From contig NZ_SPQQ01000001.1 of the NCBI RefSeq assembly GCF_004766045.1, positions 310,001-374,000 on the forward strand: 64,000 nucleotides of DNA, given 5' to 3'. Shown one piece after another: positions 40,341 through 50,061 of this stretch. The DNA is from Desulfosporosinus fructosivorans. Its GTDB lineage: Bacteria > Bacillota > Desulfitobacteriia > Desulfitobacteriales > Desulfitobacteriaceae. Made by a program: the position numbers and the translations under genes. Numbering within the stretch: the stretch's first letter is position 1; the number at the start of each line of letters is the position of its first letter. The notes beneath the pieces were generated by a model. That model was not told the origin of the DNA. It saw only the letters and a list, made by a program, of their open reading frames with translations, and made no database searches.

Positions 40341-41159
40341 TTAATACGCACTCAATAAGTAGTTATCGAACCGTTTTAACACTTCTGCAGCAAACACCTC
40401 GTACCCCTTATCATTAGGATTCACACCATCTGCCAATAACTCAGATAGGGGAGTTGGATCGTTAATAAAGGCCGTCCACAGGTCAATCACTGGAAGCTGA
40501 TGTTTAAGTCCTAAATCAAGAATGATTTTTCGATAAAGGAAAAATCTGTTATTCTCAGCAGTATCTTTAACAGGCGGTTCTACAACTAAAAAGAGGTCTG
40601 CATGCGGGCTTTTCGCTTTCAGTTCAACGAGAAGTTGTTCATATTTCTGCTTAAACTCAGTAAGTCTCAACTTACCGACATCCTGGTGACCTAGGCATAG
40701 GACAATAAGGTCAGTATCTTGTGTTGCTATGGGCACGAGGGTTAAGACATCATTGATGGAGGCTCCCGCGCTAGTCTTGAAGTACCATTGAATAGTACCG
40801 GAGTATTTCCTATGTAAATCGTTGGACACTAAGGTTGACCAGCCCAAAAGGTCTTTGTTCGAAGCACCGTTGCTCTCAGCGATAGAATCTCCGAGTATAA
40901 GGGCATTAACGGTTGTAGATTCTCTTAGTCTAGTCAACCCCCGGGGTATGACTGAAGTGACTGTCGCTTGCTCGCTTTTGCTAGAACCTGCTATAGTTTC
41001 TGTCGTTACCGGTTTTGCTACACTGATCGGGGAGGTTTGGTCTAAGGTATACTCGGGTTTGTCCCCTCTATTAAGAGCCCAAAATACGCCAATAACGAGA
41101 GACGCTAGGATTAAGGCGAATGAAATAATATATAGTTCAGTTTTAGCTGTGATTCTCAT
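40341..41159 (-). CDS. SGNH/GDSL-type hydrolase, membrane-anchored, with altered catalytic His
   Basis: The 272-residue protein has an N-terminal membrane anchor (residues 7-28), a linker and an SGNH domain: block I LILGDSIAESNG with the nucleophile Ser, a GHQD motif where block III is expected, and block V DGVNPNDKGY. Active family members have DGVHPND or similar; here the catalytic His is Asn (codon AAT). It may be inactive or use another residue. Such proteins often deacylate or acylate surface glycans. ATG at 41159 is chosen because GGGAGGAG precedes it; 41198 lacks a site. It diverges from the exopolysaccharide operon. Confidence 0.8.
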   Translation of the reverse strand: MRITAKTELYIISFALILASLVIGVFWALNRGDKPEYTLDQTSPISVAKPVTTETIAGSSKSEQATVTSVIPRGLTRLRESTTVNALILGDSIAESNGASNKDLLGWSTLVSNDLHRKYSGTIQWYFKTSAGASINDVLTLVPIATQDTDLIVLCLGHQDVGKLRLTEFKQKYEQLLVELKAKSPHADLFLVVEPPVKDTAENNRFFLYRKIILDLGLKHQLPVIDLWTAFINDPTPLSELLADGVNPNDKGYEVFAAEVLKRFDNYLLSAY

Positions 41160-41474
41160 CAGATATGTCTCCTCCCAAAATAGGCATAGGTGGATCAATT
41201 TTCCATCAGATAGTAGTATTCGACATACAATATCTTATTTCCCTTCTAGAGATCAAGGATATTATGCGATATTGTTTTCGATAGGGAGGCTTTTTTTAGT
41301 AAGAAATAAAATTGTAGCTGTGAGAAGTCCTAGAGCCTGAGGTCTTGCCATATATGACTAAACTTTGCGAAAGGAATAATAGTTTTAACTTAAGTATGAA
41401 GGAAAAGTCAACACCTACCTCGAATAGGATAACGTTGGAATAGTTATGCACACAACGATTTTTGGAGGGCGAGA

Positions 41475-42173
41475 ATGGAAGAAGAAATAGAATTACGGCA
41501 GTACTGGGAAGTACTGCGCAAACGTTGGATTATCGTTGTGATTTTACCACTCATCGCAGCACTGACCAGCGGAATTATTAGTTTTTATGTCATTAAACCA
41601 GTTTATCAAGCCTCCACTACGCTAATTGTCGGGAAAAAAGCTGCAGAGTCTGGCCAAGCGGCAGTGCAAATGCTCGATAATAGTGTCCTACAAGCAAACC
41701 TTCAACTGGCCAAGACTTATGCTACGATCGCCCAGAGCCGCACTGTCGAACAAAATGTCATCAAGGACTTAGATTTGCCGCTGACGGTCGGAGCACTTGA
41801 CAGTATGATCTCCATTAACCCCGTTAAGACCACGGAGATCTTAGAAATCCAAGTTTCAAATATTGACCCAGTCTTGGCAGCCTCTATCGCCAACTCCATG
41901 GCTCAAGAGTTTTCCAAAGCCGTAATCGAGATCAAAAAAGTCGATAGTGTCAGTATTGTCGATAGTGCAGTGACCCCAGATAAGCCTGTTAAGCCCAATA
42001 AAACTCTCAATGTACTTATAGCCTTTGTGGTGGGTTTGATGGCCTCGGTTGGAGTGGTCTTCTTACTTGAGTACATTGATAACACGATCAAGACCTCCGA
42101 TGATGTCGAGAAGCTTTTAGGAATTCCGGTACTCGGCGTTATTCCACATTATGAGATAGGGAAACAAGGGTAA
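41475..42173 (+). CDS. Wzz/CapA-type polysaccharide chain-length and kinase-activating protein
   Basis: The 232-residue membrane protein has two membrane segments (about 18-40 and 176-196) framing an extracytoplasmic domain, and a short C-terminal tail (VEKLLGIPVLGVIP) that activates the neighbouring BY-kinase. The ELRQYWEVLRKRW start is typical. It controls polymer length or export together with the next gene. GGAGGG precedes the ATG. First gene of the exopolysaccharide operon. Confidence 0.92.
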   Translation: MEEEIELRQYWEVLRKRWIIVVILPLIAALTSGIISFYVIKPVYQASTTLIVGKKAAESGQAAVQMLDNSVLQANLQLAKTYATIAQSRTVEQNVIKDLDLPLTVGALDSMISINPVKTTEILEIQVSNIDPVLAASIANSMAQEFSKAVIEIKKVDSVSIVDSAVTPDKPVKPNKTLNVLIAFVVGLMASVGVVFLLEYIDNTIKTSDDVEKLLGIPVLGVIPHYEIGKQG

Positions 42174-42188
42174 GAGGGGAAGATTCCA

Positions 42189-42899
42189 TTGGCATATTCA
42201 TTAATCACCTTAGAACAGTCGAAATCTCCAATCTCAGAGGCCTTTCGAACACTCCGGACGAACGTTCAGTTTACGAGTGTGGACTCAGAGACCAAAAAAA
42301 TTATGGTTACCAGTGCAGGTCCTAGGGAGGGGAAATCAAGTACGGTTGCCAACCTCGCGGTAAGTATGGCTCAAGCAGGTAAGTCTGTACTTGTAATCGA
42401 TGCCGACTTGCGCAATCCAACCCAACACAAACTCTTTGGGTTGGACAATTGGGAGGGTCTATCGGTGGCCTTGGTTCAAGACTATGACTACCAACAATAT
42501 ATCAGAGAAACTGCTGTGCCCGGTGTCAGTGTGATCACAGGAGGCCCTATCCCACCAAATCCTGCCGAGCTTGTCGGGTCTCACCGGATGAAGCGTCTGA
42601 TCGAGGGAGTTAGTGAGCAATATGATGTAGTCCTGATCGATACCCCTCCCATTGTTGCAGTGACGGATGCCGCGATTTTAGCCCAAGAAGTCGATGGAGT
42701 CATCTTGGTCTTGGCCTCTGGCGAAGTGAACAAGGACTTTGCGCAAAGGGCCAAAGAACTCCTGGACAAAGTCGGCGCTAAGATCCTCGGTGCAGTACTC
42801 AACAAAGCGGACATGAAAACCAGTGAATATTACTATTACTACTACTATCACGGATCGAACGATCCGAAGAAGAAGCATAAAGGCCATAAAGCACGTTGA
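42189..42899 (+). CDS. CpsD/CapB-type tyrosine kinase
   Basis: This cytoplasmic BY-kinase autophosphorylates and regulates polysaccharide assembly. The 236-residue protein has Walker A SAGPREGKSS, Walker A' VLVIDADLRNP, Walker B VVLIDTPP and a C-terminal cluster of seven consecutive Tyr (SEYYYYYYYHG) for phosphorylation, followed by a Lys/His-rich end. TTG start behind GAGGGGAAGA. It pairs with the Wzz-like gene upstream. Confidence 0.93.
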   Translation: MAYSLITLEQSKSPISEAFRTLRTNVQFTSVDSETKKIMVTSAGPREGKSSTVANLAVSMAQAGKSVLVIDADLRNPTQHKLFGLDNWEGLSVALVQDYDYQQYIRETAVPGVSVITGGPIPPNPAELVGSHRMKRLIEGVSEQYDVVLIDTPPIVAVTDAAILAQEVDGVILVLASGEVNKDFAQRAKELLDKVGAKILGAVLNKADMKTSEYYYYYYYHGSNDPKKKHKGHKAR

Positions 42900-42989
42900 A
42901 ATCAACAGACAGTCTCCTTTCGGCATAATGCTGGAGGGAGACTGTCTGCTGGCGATTAATGTTGATTAAGAAATGCAGGTGAGTCGAAT

Positions 42990-43787
42990 TTGATTGATAT
43001 GCATAGTCACATTCTACCTGGACTGGACGACGGGGCAAAAGACATGGCAGAAACCCTGGAGATGGTGCGTCAGTTGCAAGAGTCGGGGTTTAAGACGATC
43101 TTCGCGACTCCACATGTCTTAGAAGGACGGGACTACTTACACCCTGCTGAAATTCTGACGGTTACAGAGCAAGTTCGCCAGCGTGTTGCTGAAGCTGGAA
43201 TTAAGATTGAGATCTTACCGGGTGCTGAGAACTATATCTTCCCAGATATGGCAAAGTGGTTTAGTGCTGGGAAGCTACTAACCCTGGGAAACACAGGAAA
43301 GTATCTACTCGTAGAGCTGCCAATGCGGGAAATACCACACTACACGGATCAAGTGTTTTTTGAACTACAAGTTAAAGGACTGACTCCGATACTTGCCCAC
43401 CCAGAACGCAACCTTGGTTTGAATGATGAACCAAAGCGTCTCCTAGAGTGGGCCAAAAGGGGAATCCTCTTTCAGATGAACGTAAGAAGCTTAAGTGGAT
43501 ACTATGGGCCGCGACCTAAGATGCTAGCTGAACTGATGCTGAGTAATGGGTTAATTCACTTAATAGGATCCGATGCACACCGCGTATCTCGAAGCGAGTC
43601 GATCTATACAGAGGCACTCCAGGGAGTTAAAGAGATCTCGGGTGAGGGTAGGTTCCAAGACATGACACTGTGGAATCCCCAAACAATTCTGGAAGGAAAA
43701 CCACTGCAGGGCGGAAGGGATTATGCCCTCGATGAGCCAATTTTAAAGAAGAAGAAACGCGGGTTTCGGGATTTATTTCGACGATAG
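42990..43787 (+). CDS. CpsB/YwqE-type tyrosine-protein phosphatase (PHP)
   Basis: It removes phosphate from the BY-kinase, closing the regulatory cycle. The 265-residue protein has the PHP metal motifs MHSHILPGLDDGAKD, the FATPHV segment, AHPERN and GSDAHR. TTG start behind GGTGAG. A strong terminator follows directly, ending the three-gene regulatory unit. Confidence 0.93.
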   Translation: MIDMHSHILPGLDDGAKDMAETLEMVRQLQESGFKTIFATPHVLEGRDYLHPAEILTVTEQVRQRVAEAGIKIEILPGAENYIFPDMAKWFSAGKLLTLGNTGKYLLVELPMREIPHYTDQVFFELQVKGLTPILAHPERNLGLNDEPKRLLEWAKRGILFQMNVRSLSGYYGPRPKMLAELMLSNGLIHLIGSDAHRVSRSESIYTEALQGVKEISGEGRFQDMTLWNPQTILEGKPLQGGRDYALDEPILKKKKRGFRDLFRR

Positions 43788-43820
43788 GGCCCCCCTTGAT
43801 GGCAAGGGGGGCCTTTTTTT
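43788..43820 (+). terminator. Rho-independent terminator after the phosphatase gene
   Basis: GGCCCCCCTT/AAGGGGGGCC stem at 43788-43813 followed by seven T; it starts on the base after the stop codon. Confidence 0.93.
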
Positions 43821-44415
43821 GTCGTTCATTAAGTTAAATTGGTATAATTTTAAAAGCTGTAGAGTAGTATTTGAAGTGATAAAGTCGAATTATAAGTAAT
43901 AATGCACTTAATAAGGAGATTTAATGAATAAATTAAATTATTTCTGTCGTTATCAGGCGTAAAAATACATTTAATGCTGTAATATTAGCTCAAAACAAGA
44001 TAAATGTAGTATTGTTTTAATTTAGTGTAAAGGTTTTTAATTTTAAGTGACGAAATAGATATAAGTACATTTGTCCTATGATCATGGACTTAAATGGTAA
44101 GGCTTAGGCAGTGTCCGTGAAGTTAGGTCTATTTTTTTTCTGTTTTAACGATTTGATCAGGGAGAGTGGTTCGTTTAGAGGTAGGTTATATCTCAGATGT
44201 ACAGAATATTCCGGTCGGTGCCAAGCATGGGGTTAGGGCCAAGAGTATATTGAGGTGCAAGTGGGGACTGATTTGGTAGAGGGGATATTGTGCGGATATT
44301 TATGGGGTGGGATGAGGTTGAGAAGCATTGCCGAGTGGCTCGAGAAAGGGTCTCTAGGACTGATGAATCTGGGGTACAGATTATTGGATTCTAAAAGAAA
44401 AGGGGAAGTGGGACA
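43821..44415 (+). promoter_or_regulatory. Long AT-rich leader before the sugar transferase gene
   Basis: A promoter candidate lies at its start: TTGTCG (43819-43824) and TATAAT (43843-43848), 18 bases apart. A 12-codon frame (MNKLNYFCRYQA, 43924-43962) has an ideal AAGGAG site at 43913-43918. The remaining 450 bases hold no gene I recognise; a T-run at 44131-44138 may end a weak terminator. A leader this long may be regulatory. Confidence 0.4.
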
Positions 44416-45804
44416 ATGTTAAGGGGACGAGGGACCCTTGAAAACATATCAGAAATCATTGACATTGTTCTAATGTCGATAGGTTTCTCTTTAGTCATTG
44501 AACTCTATCAAATTAAGCAAACCATAAAAGGGGATGACTGGGCGGAGTATTTTCTTATATATTTGATCTATCTTTTGACTTGGATCATCGGTAGCAATAT
44601 CTACAAAGTCTACCAATCACGTCGTTTTACGTCGGCAGGACGTGAACTCACTCAAATGTTAAAAGCGCATTTTTTCTCATTCGCCTGTAGCATGATATTG
44701 ATTAATCTCTACAATCCAAATTTAATACGCAATCGTTTCTTTTTTTACTTTGGAGCCTTTGTTGTGTGTTTAACACTGGGGATGCATATTATAACTCGGC
44801 TAATATTGCAAGCTTGGCGTAAAGTTGGCCGCAACACACGTTATGTCTTGATTCTGGGGGGCGGCTCTGCTGCTGGACTTTATCTGCAAAAAGTAAAAGC
44901 TAACCCCCAGTTGGGTTATAGAGTGATTGGGTATCTTGCTCCCACAAAGAATGGCCTTAAAATTCCTTACTTAGGAGATTATACGAATCTCGAATCCGTT
45001 GTTAGTATGAATATCGTGGATTTAACCGTAGTTACAGCACTCATCACAGAAAAGGGAATCCAAGAATCGATTGAGATCTTGGATATCATGGGAAAAAGTG
45101 TTGCTGTTTTACTCGATGATATAGTGACGAAAGTCGCCCGCAGTAGACCTGTTGATTTTGGGGGGCTATCGATGGTGATGTATGACAGTTACCCAAGGCG
45201 ACCGTGGCAGGAAGTGGGCAAACGGGGTATTGATGTAATTTCCTCTGGTCTAGGTCTTATCGTTCTGAGTCCTTTGTTTTTAGTAATTGTGTTAGCGATA
45301 AGATTGACGTCCAAGGGACCTGCAATTTTTGCGCAAGAACGGGTCGGCTTGAACGGGCGCCCGTTTAAAATCTATAAGTTCCGTTCCATGGTTGTCAATG
45401 CGGAGGAGCTTAAGGAACGATTGGCTGATTTAAACGAAATGAGTGGACCAGTCTTTAAGATTACCAATGATCCAAGGGTGACCGCCGTGGGAAAATTTAT
45501 TAGAAAAACGAGTATCGATGAACTCCCACAATTATTTAATGTTTTTAAAGGGGATATGAGTTTAGTGGGTCCGAGGCCACCACTAACAAGCGAAGTGAAT
45601 TTATACGATTCAAAGCATCGGAAGAGATTGGCGGTTCGACCGGGGATTACGTGCATTTGGCAGATAAGTGGGCGGAATGAAGTGGGCTTTGAAGAGTGGA
45701 TGGAGATGGATGCCGAGTATGTTGATCGGTGGTCGTTGTGGTTGGATATGGAGATTTTGGCTAGGACGGTACCAGTGGTGTTGGGGAGACGTGGGGCGAG
45801 TTAG
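44416..45804 (+). CDS. Undecaprenyl-phosphate sugar phosphotransferase (initiating transferase)
   Basis: It starts repeat-unit synthesis by transferring a sugar-1-phosphate to undecaprenyl phosphate. The 462-residue membrane protein has four N-terminal membrane segments, a CoA-binding-like domain (YVLILGGGSAAGLYLQKV) and the C-terminal bacterial sugar transferase domain: KRGIDVISSGLGLIVLSPLF, KIYKFRSM, DELPQLFNVFKGDMSLVGPRPP and RPGITCIWQISGR. The donor sugar cannot be told. AAGGGGAAGTGGG precedes the ATG. Confidence 0.93.
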   Translation: MLRGRGTLENISEIIDIVLMSIGFSLVIELYQIKQTIKGDDWAEYFLIYLIYLLTWIIGSNIYKVYQSRRFTSAGRELTQMLKAHFFSFACSMILINLYNPNLIRNRFFFYFGAFVVCLTLGMHIITRLILQAWRKVGRNTRYVLILGGGSAAGLYLQKVKANPQLGYRVIGYLAPTKNGLKIPYLGDYTNLESVVSMNIVDLTVVTALITEKGIQESIEILDIMGKSVAVLLDDIVTKVARSRPVDFGGLSMVMYDSYPRRPWQEVGKRGIDVISSGLGLIVLSPLFLVIVLAIRLTSKGPAIFAQERVGLNGRPFKIYKFRSMVVNAEELKERLADLNEMSGPVFKITNDPRVTAVGKFIRKTSIDELPQLFNVFKGDMSLVGPRPPLTSEVNLYDSKHRKRLAVRPGITCIWQISGRNEVGFEEWMEMDAEYVDRWSLWLDMEILARTVPVVLGRRGAS

Positions 45805-45902
45805 GAAGGATGAAGGAAGTATGTCACTTTCTTAATTGAAGTTATATACTAAAATGCTCCATCGATACAATCTGTGGAATTAGCATCAATGGAGCATGGG
45901 TA

Positions 45903-45995
45903 ATGATGAGAGAGACTTACCTAAGTTTCTATGATCATTACAGTTTTGATTCAAAGAAGGATTCAGACTTGGAGCGAGAAGTCGATATATCTTAA
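45903..45995 (+). CDS. Possible 30-residue peptide
   Basis: A short frame (MMRETYLSFYDHYSFDSKKD onward) follows GGAG with 8-base spacing and ends just before rmlA. An inverted repeat ATGCTCCAT/ATGGAGCAT (45854-45897) lies ahead and includes the site, so translation could be shut by the hairpin. No family is recognised and it may be chance. Confidence 0.25.
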   Translation: MMRETYLSFYDHYSFDSKKDSDLEREVDIS

Positions 45996-46017
45996 AATTG
46001 AGGGGCTGTCATAACTC

Positions 46018-46902
46018 ATGAAAGGTATTATTTTAGCAGGGGGATCAGGAACACGTCTGTATCCGCTAACCATGATTACAAGTAAGCAACTCCTACCTGT
46101 ATACGACAAGCCGATGGTGTTTTATCCCTTATCCATGCTGATGTTAGCAGGAATACGGGACATTTTGATAATCTCGACCCCGCAGGACTTGCCGAACTTT
46201 GAGAGGCTCTTAGGTGATGGCAGTCAGTTCGGTATCGAATTGTCTTATAAAGTGCAACCGTCACCGGATGGTCTAGCTCAAGCGTTTATTCTCGGGGAGG
46301 AATTCATCGGAGATAATTGTTGTGCCATGATCTTAGGAGATAACATCTTCTACGGTAATGGTATCAGTCAGTTGTTGCGCGATGCGGCTGAGAACGCTGA
46401 AAAAGGAGAAGCGACTATTTTCGGGTACTATGTCACTGACCCTGAGAGATTTGGCATTGTTGAGTTTGATGAGTATGAAAAAGTTATTTCAGTGGAAGAA
46501 AAACCAGAATTCCCTAAGTCGAGCTACTGCATTACTGGTTTGTATTTCTATGACAAACGAGTAGCTAGGTTAGCAAGAAAAGTCAAGCCAAGTGCCAGAG
46601 GTGAGCTGGAGATTACTGACTTAAATCGTATGTATCTCGAGGAAGGGACACTTAATGTAAAGTTACTGGGCAGAGGATATGCGTGGCTGGATACGGGAAC
46701 AATGGATAGCTTAGTTGAGGCAACAAACTTTGTGCAGATGATAGAGAAAAGACAGGGCATTAAGATATCAGCGCCTGAAGAGATAGCCTATAAACATGAC
46801 TGGATCAGCAAAGAAACGCTACTCTCTTCAGCAGCGCGCTACGGAAAATCACCCTATGGTGAGCATCTCAAACGAGTCGCTGAAGGAAAGATTAGGTATT
46901 AG
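46018..46902 (+). CDS. rmlA: Glucose-1-phosphate thymidylyltransferase
   Basis: First step of dTDP-L-rhamnose synthesis: dTTP and glucose-1-phosphate to dTDP-glucose. The 294-residue protein has the nucleotide-binding start [15 protein letters not shown], the [11 protein letters not shown] segment, ILGDNIFYG and [25 protein letters not shown] lies upstream. It begins the rmlADBC run. Confidence 0.97.
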   Translation: MKGIILAGGSGTRLYPLTMITSKQLLPVYDKPMVFYPLSMLMLAGIRDILIISTPQDLPNFERLLGDGSQFGIELSYKVQPSPDGLAQAFILGEEFIGDNCCAMILGDNIFYGNGISQLLRDAAENAEKGEATIFGYYVTDPERFGIVEFDEYEKVISVEEKPEFPKSSYCITGLYFYDKRVARLARKVKPSARGELEITDLNRMYLEEGTLNVKLLGRGYAWLDTGTMDSLVEATNFVQMIEKRQGIKISAPEEIAYKHDWISKETLLSSAARYGKSPYGEHLKRVAEGKIRY

Positions 46903-46951
46903 TAGCTAATCATAAAAACTGACGTCTGAGAAAGTATAGGTGTTGTAGAAA

Positions 46952-47836
46952 GTGAAAGTACTAATAACGGGAGCAACAGGTCAACTGGGCAGTTCCCTTA
47001 CGCAGATGTTGAAAATGGGGACATCTGAACTAGGAGGAATTCCTGGTTTCCTTGAAGCAGCTGAAATTGAAGGTGTCGATTTCCAAGAACTTGATATAAC
47101 AGATCTAGAGACAGTACTGGCTTATACTGCAAATTCCAAACCGGATTTAATCATTAACTGCGCAGCCTATACTAATGTAGATGGCTGCGAAACATATCGA
47201 GATGATGCCTTTAAAGTGAACGCTTTGGGCGCCAGAAATATGGCGATTGCAGCGGAGCAGATCGAAGCCAAGCTAGTTCATATTTCTACAGATTATGTCT
47301 TTGCCGGCAACGGTACAAAACCCGATAACGAAGCATCTATCTGTCATCCCCAAAGTGCTTATGGCACCACAAAATATCTAGGAGAACAGTATGTCAGAGA
47401 CTTTTGTTCTCGCTATTTTATCGTTAGAACAGCGTGGCTTTATAGTCCTATTGGTAAAAACTTTGTCAAGACCATTATGAGAGCGGGCAGAGAACGCGGA
47501 GCTTTAAAGGTGGTCAATGATCAGATAGGCAACCCGACTAATGCGGTAGATCTGGCCTATCATATTTTGAAAATAGCAGCCACCCAAGAGTATGGCATCT
47601 ACCACTGCACGGGTAACGGGGAATGCTCATGGTTCGATTTTGCCTCTAAGATCATTGAATACGCTGGAATTAAGGCGACCGTTTCTCCATGTACGACCGA
47701 GGACTATCCTTCTCCGGCAAAACGCCCGGCGTACTCTGCCCTGGATAATATGATGCTCAGATGTACTGTCGGTGACGAGATGAGGAACTGGCAAGACGCC
47801 TTGAGATACTTTATGGATCATTACGACGGGGAATAG
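46952..47836 (+). CDS. rmlD: dTDP-4-dehydrorhamnose reductase
   Basis: Last step of dTDP-L-rhamnose synthesis, NAD(P)H-dependent. The 294-residue SDR protein has the GATGQLGS nucleotide motif, INCAAYTNVDGCE, STDYVFAGNG and the catalytic YGTTKYLGE. GTG start behind AGGTG. A decayed second copy of the 3' half of such a gene lies at about 49.5 kb. Confidence 0.95.
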   Translation: MKVLITGATGQLGSSLTQMLKMGTSELGGIPGFLEAAEIEGVDFQELDITDLETVLAYTANSKPDLIINCAAYTNVDGCETYRDDAFKVNALGARNMAIAAEQIEAKLVHISTDYVFAGNGTKPDNEASICHPQSAYGTTKYLGEQYVRDFCSRYFIVRTAWLYSPIGKNFVKTIMRAGRERGALKVVNDQIGNPTNAVDLAYHILKIAATQEYGIYHCTGNGECSWFDFASKIIEYAGIKATVSPCTTEDYPSPAKRPAYSALDNMMLRCTVGDEMRNWQDALRYFMDHYDGE

Positions 47837-47867
47837 ACCCACCCAAAAAACATAGAGGGGCAAGTAA

Positions 47868-48920
47868 ATGAAAACATATCTAGTAACGGGTGGCGCAGGC
47901 TTTATAGGTTCCAACTTTATTATTTACATGTTAGAGAAATACCGTGATATCAAGATCATCAACCTTGACAAGTTGACCTATGCCGGAAATCTTGAAAATT
48001 TGGTCAACATAGAGAGCAATGTAAACTATCGTTTTGTTCAAGCTGATATTGGCGATCGAGAAGCGATGCAGACACTGTTTGAGAAGAACGAGATTGACTA
48101 TGTTATTAACTTTGCAGCAGAGAGTCATGTGGACAGAAGTATCGTAGAGCCTGATATTTTTGTCAAGACCAATGTCATGGGCACAGTAAATCTTCTTAAT
48201 GTTGCCAAGCAAGCGTGGCTCGTGGGCGATGATCTCTATAAAGAAGGCGTTAAGTTCCTGCAAGTTTCCACAGATGAAGTCTATGGCTCTTTAGGTGCTG
48301 AGGGTTTTTTCACGGAGACAAATCCGCTTGACCCTCATAGCCCCTACTCCTCAAGTAAGGCGAGTGCCGACTTATTTGTGAACGCCTACGCGGATACCTA
48401 TAAGCTACCGGTGAATATCACGAGATGTTCCAACAACTACGGACCCTATCAATTTCCGGAGAAGCTAATACCTCTGATCATTAATAAATCCTTGCAGCAC
48501 AAGCAGTTACCAGTGTACGGCGATGGAATGCAGATTAGGGACTGGCTGTATGTCGAAGACCACTGTAAGGCTATTGATCAGGTCATCCGTCAGGGTAAGC
48601 TGGGAGAGGTTTATAACATCGGCGGGCATAATGAGCGACCGAATGTTGAGATTGTGAGAGCGATCCTGGATTACCTGAAGGAACATGTGGACTCTGAGGT
48701 TGGAGAGCATCTTATCAAACACGTTGAGGATAGAAAAGGCCATGATCGACGTTATGGCATAGACCCTCAAAAAATTAAGGAGGATCTGGGTTGGTATCCG
48801 GAAACCACCTTCGAGGTTGGTATCAAGAAGACCATTAAATGGTACCTTGATCATAAGAACTGGCTAGATAATGTAACGAGTGGTGCTTATCAGGGAGGAG
48901 AAATTTGTGGCGAAGTTTAG
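47868..48920 (+). CDS. rmlB: dTDP-glucose 4,6-dehydratase
   Basis: Second step of dTDP-L-rhamnose synthesis. The 350-residue extended SDR has GGAGFIGSNFI, DKLTYAGNLENL, FAAESHVDRSI, STDEVYGSLG and YSSSKASAD with the catalytic Tyr and Lys. AGAGGGGCAAG precedes the ATG. It overlaps rmlC by 14 bases. Confidence 0.97.
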   Translation: MKTYLVTGGAGFIGSNFIIYMLEKYRDIKIINLDKLTYAGNLENLVNIESNVNYRFVQADIGDREAMQTLFEKNEIDYVINFAAESHVDRSIVEPDIFVKTNVMGTVNLLNVAKQAWLVGDDLYKEGVKFLQVSTDEVYGSLGAEGFFTETNPLDPHSPYSSSKASADLFVNAYADTYKLPVNITRCSNNYGPYQFPEKLIPLIINKSLQHKQLPVYGDGMQIRDWLYVEDHCKAIDQVIRQGKLGEVYNIGGHNERPNVEIVRAILDYLKEHVDSEVGEHLIKHVEDRKGHDRRYGIDPQKIKEDLGWYPETTFEVGIKKTIKWYLDHKNWLDNVTSGAYQGGEICGEV

Positions 48921-49464
48921 CTTTAATAAGACGGAGATTGAAGGCGTCTACATTATAGAGCCGACAGTCTTTGGCGATAGTAGAGGCTATTTCATGGAAA
49001 CTTACAACTATCAAGAATTCCAAGAAGGCGGCATCGAGGTTACCTTTGTTCAGGATAATCAGTCCAAGTCCAAGAAGGGTGTTCTGAGAGGCCTTCATTT
49101 TCAGAAGAAACATCCGCAGGGGAAACTGGTCCGTGTTATCAGTGGTGAGGTTTTCGATGTCGCAGTTGATTTGAGAAAAGACAGCAAGACCTATGGTAGG
49201 TGGGTAGGAGTTATCTTGTCGGAAGAGAATAAGCGACAGTTTTTTGTTCCGAGAGGGTTTGCCCATGGGTTTCTGGTGCTCTCTGAGACTGCGGAGTTCA
49301 CGTATAAATGTGATGAGTTCTATTATCCGGAGGATGAGGGCGGGTTAATGTGGAATGATGAGACTGTGGGTATTATGTGGCCTGAACTGGAGACGATGGA
49401 AATTTTGCTAAGTAATAAGGATCAGGTGAATTCGAGGTTAGGAGATTTGAAAGATAGTTTTTAA
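48907..49464 (+). CDS. rmlC: dTDP-4-dehydrorhamnose 3,5-epimerase
   Basis: Third step of dTDP-L-rhamnose synthesis. The 185-residue cupin has VFGDSRGYFMETY, QDNQSKSKKGVLRGLHFQ with the catalytic His, DVAVDLRKDS and PRGFAHGFLVLS. GTG start at 48907 behind GGGAGGAG, overlapping rmlB; a longer frame from 48880 lies inside rmlB. Order here is rmlADBC. Confidence 0.94.
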   Translation: MAKFSFNKTEIEGVYIIEPTVFGDSRGYFMETYNYQEFQEGGIEVTFVQDNQSKSKKGVLRGLHFQKKHPQGKLVRVISGEVFDVAVDLRKDSKTYGRWVGVILSEENKRQFFVPRGFAHGFLVLSETAEFTYKCDEFYYPEDEGGLMWNDETVGIMWPELETMEILLSNKDQVNSRLGDLKDSF

Positions 49465-49499
49465 CGTGTTGGAATGAAGGACTAACAGACGTGCGATTA

Positions 49500-49985
49500 A
49501 AGTTTTTGGCGTCAATGGCAAGAATTTCATAAAAACCATGTTAAAGGTCGGCAAGACACATGACACAGTGCGCGTGGTCAACGACCAGATCGGTACACCG
49601 ACATACACATTGGATTGTCGCGCCTACTGGTAGATATGATTGAACCCCAAAAATATGGTTACAATCATGCGACGATCGAAGGCGGCTGCATCTCTTGGTA
49701 TGACTTTACATGCGAGATTTACAAACAGGCAGGATACACGACAAACATTATCCCTGTGACCACGATAGAATATGGTCTCTCCAAAGCGGCACGTCCATTT
49801 ATCCCGGTGACGAGGGTGGTCTTGCTTGGAACAACCCTGAAATCGGTATTGTGTGGCCTCAGTTGGTTGGAGAATATCAAGGGACAGCCAGTACTGAAGG
49901 TTATCGCCTAGAAGATTGTGCAAAGCTGAATCTCAGCGATAAAGACCAGAAGTGGCTGGGGTTGAAAGATACATTCAGATTTTGA
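49500..49985 (+). pseudogene. Fused remnants of a second rmlD and rmlC
   Basis: Three frames together show two genes. From about 49520, NGKNFIKTMLKVGKTHD and VVNDQIGTPTYTLD match RmlD; the frame breaks at about 49613 and goes on as SRLLVDMIEPQKYGYNHA to IEYGLSKAARPF (about 49797). At 49800 it changes into YPGDEGGLAWNNPEIGIVWP and ends SDKDQKWLGLKDTFRF, the C-terminus of an RmlC. So a deletion joined rmlD to rmlC and a one-base loss broke rmlD. The sequence differs from the intact copies next door, so it is foreign. Confidence 0.85.
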
Positions 49986-50061
49986 AGCAACATTTCTACA
50001 TATGATGCATTCTTCGGAGGGACTAGTCCTCTAAATATATTGAAGTCAAGGAGTAAAAAAG

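Noticed and set aside
40822..41340. 172-codon plus-strand frame
   Set aside because: It is antisense to the SGNH hydrolase gene, which has clear motifs, a ribosome binding site and a membrane anchor.
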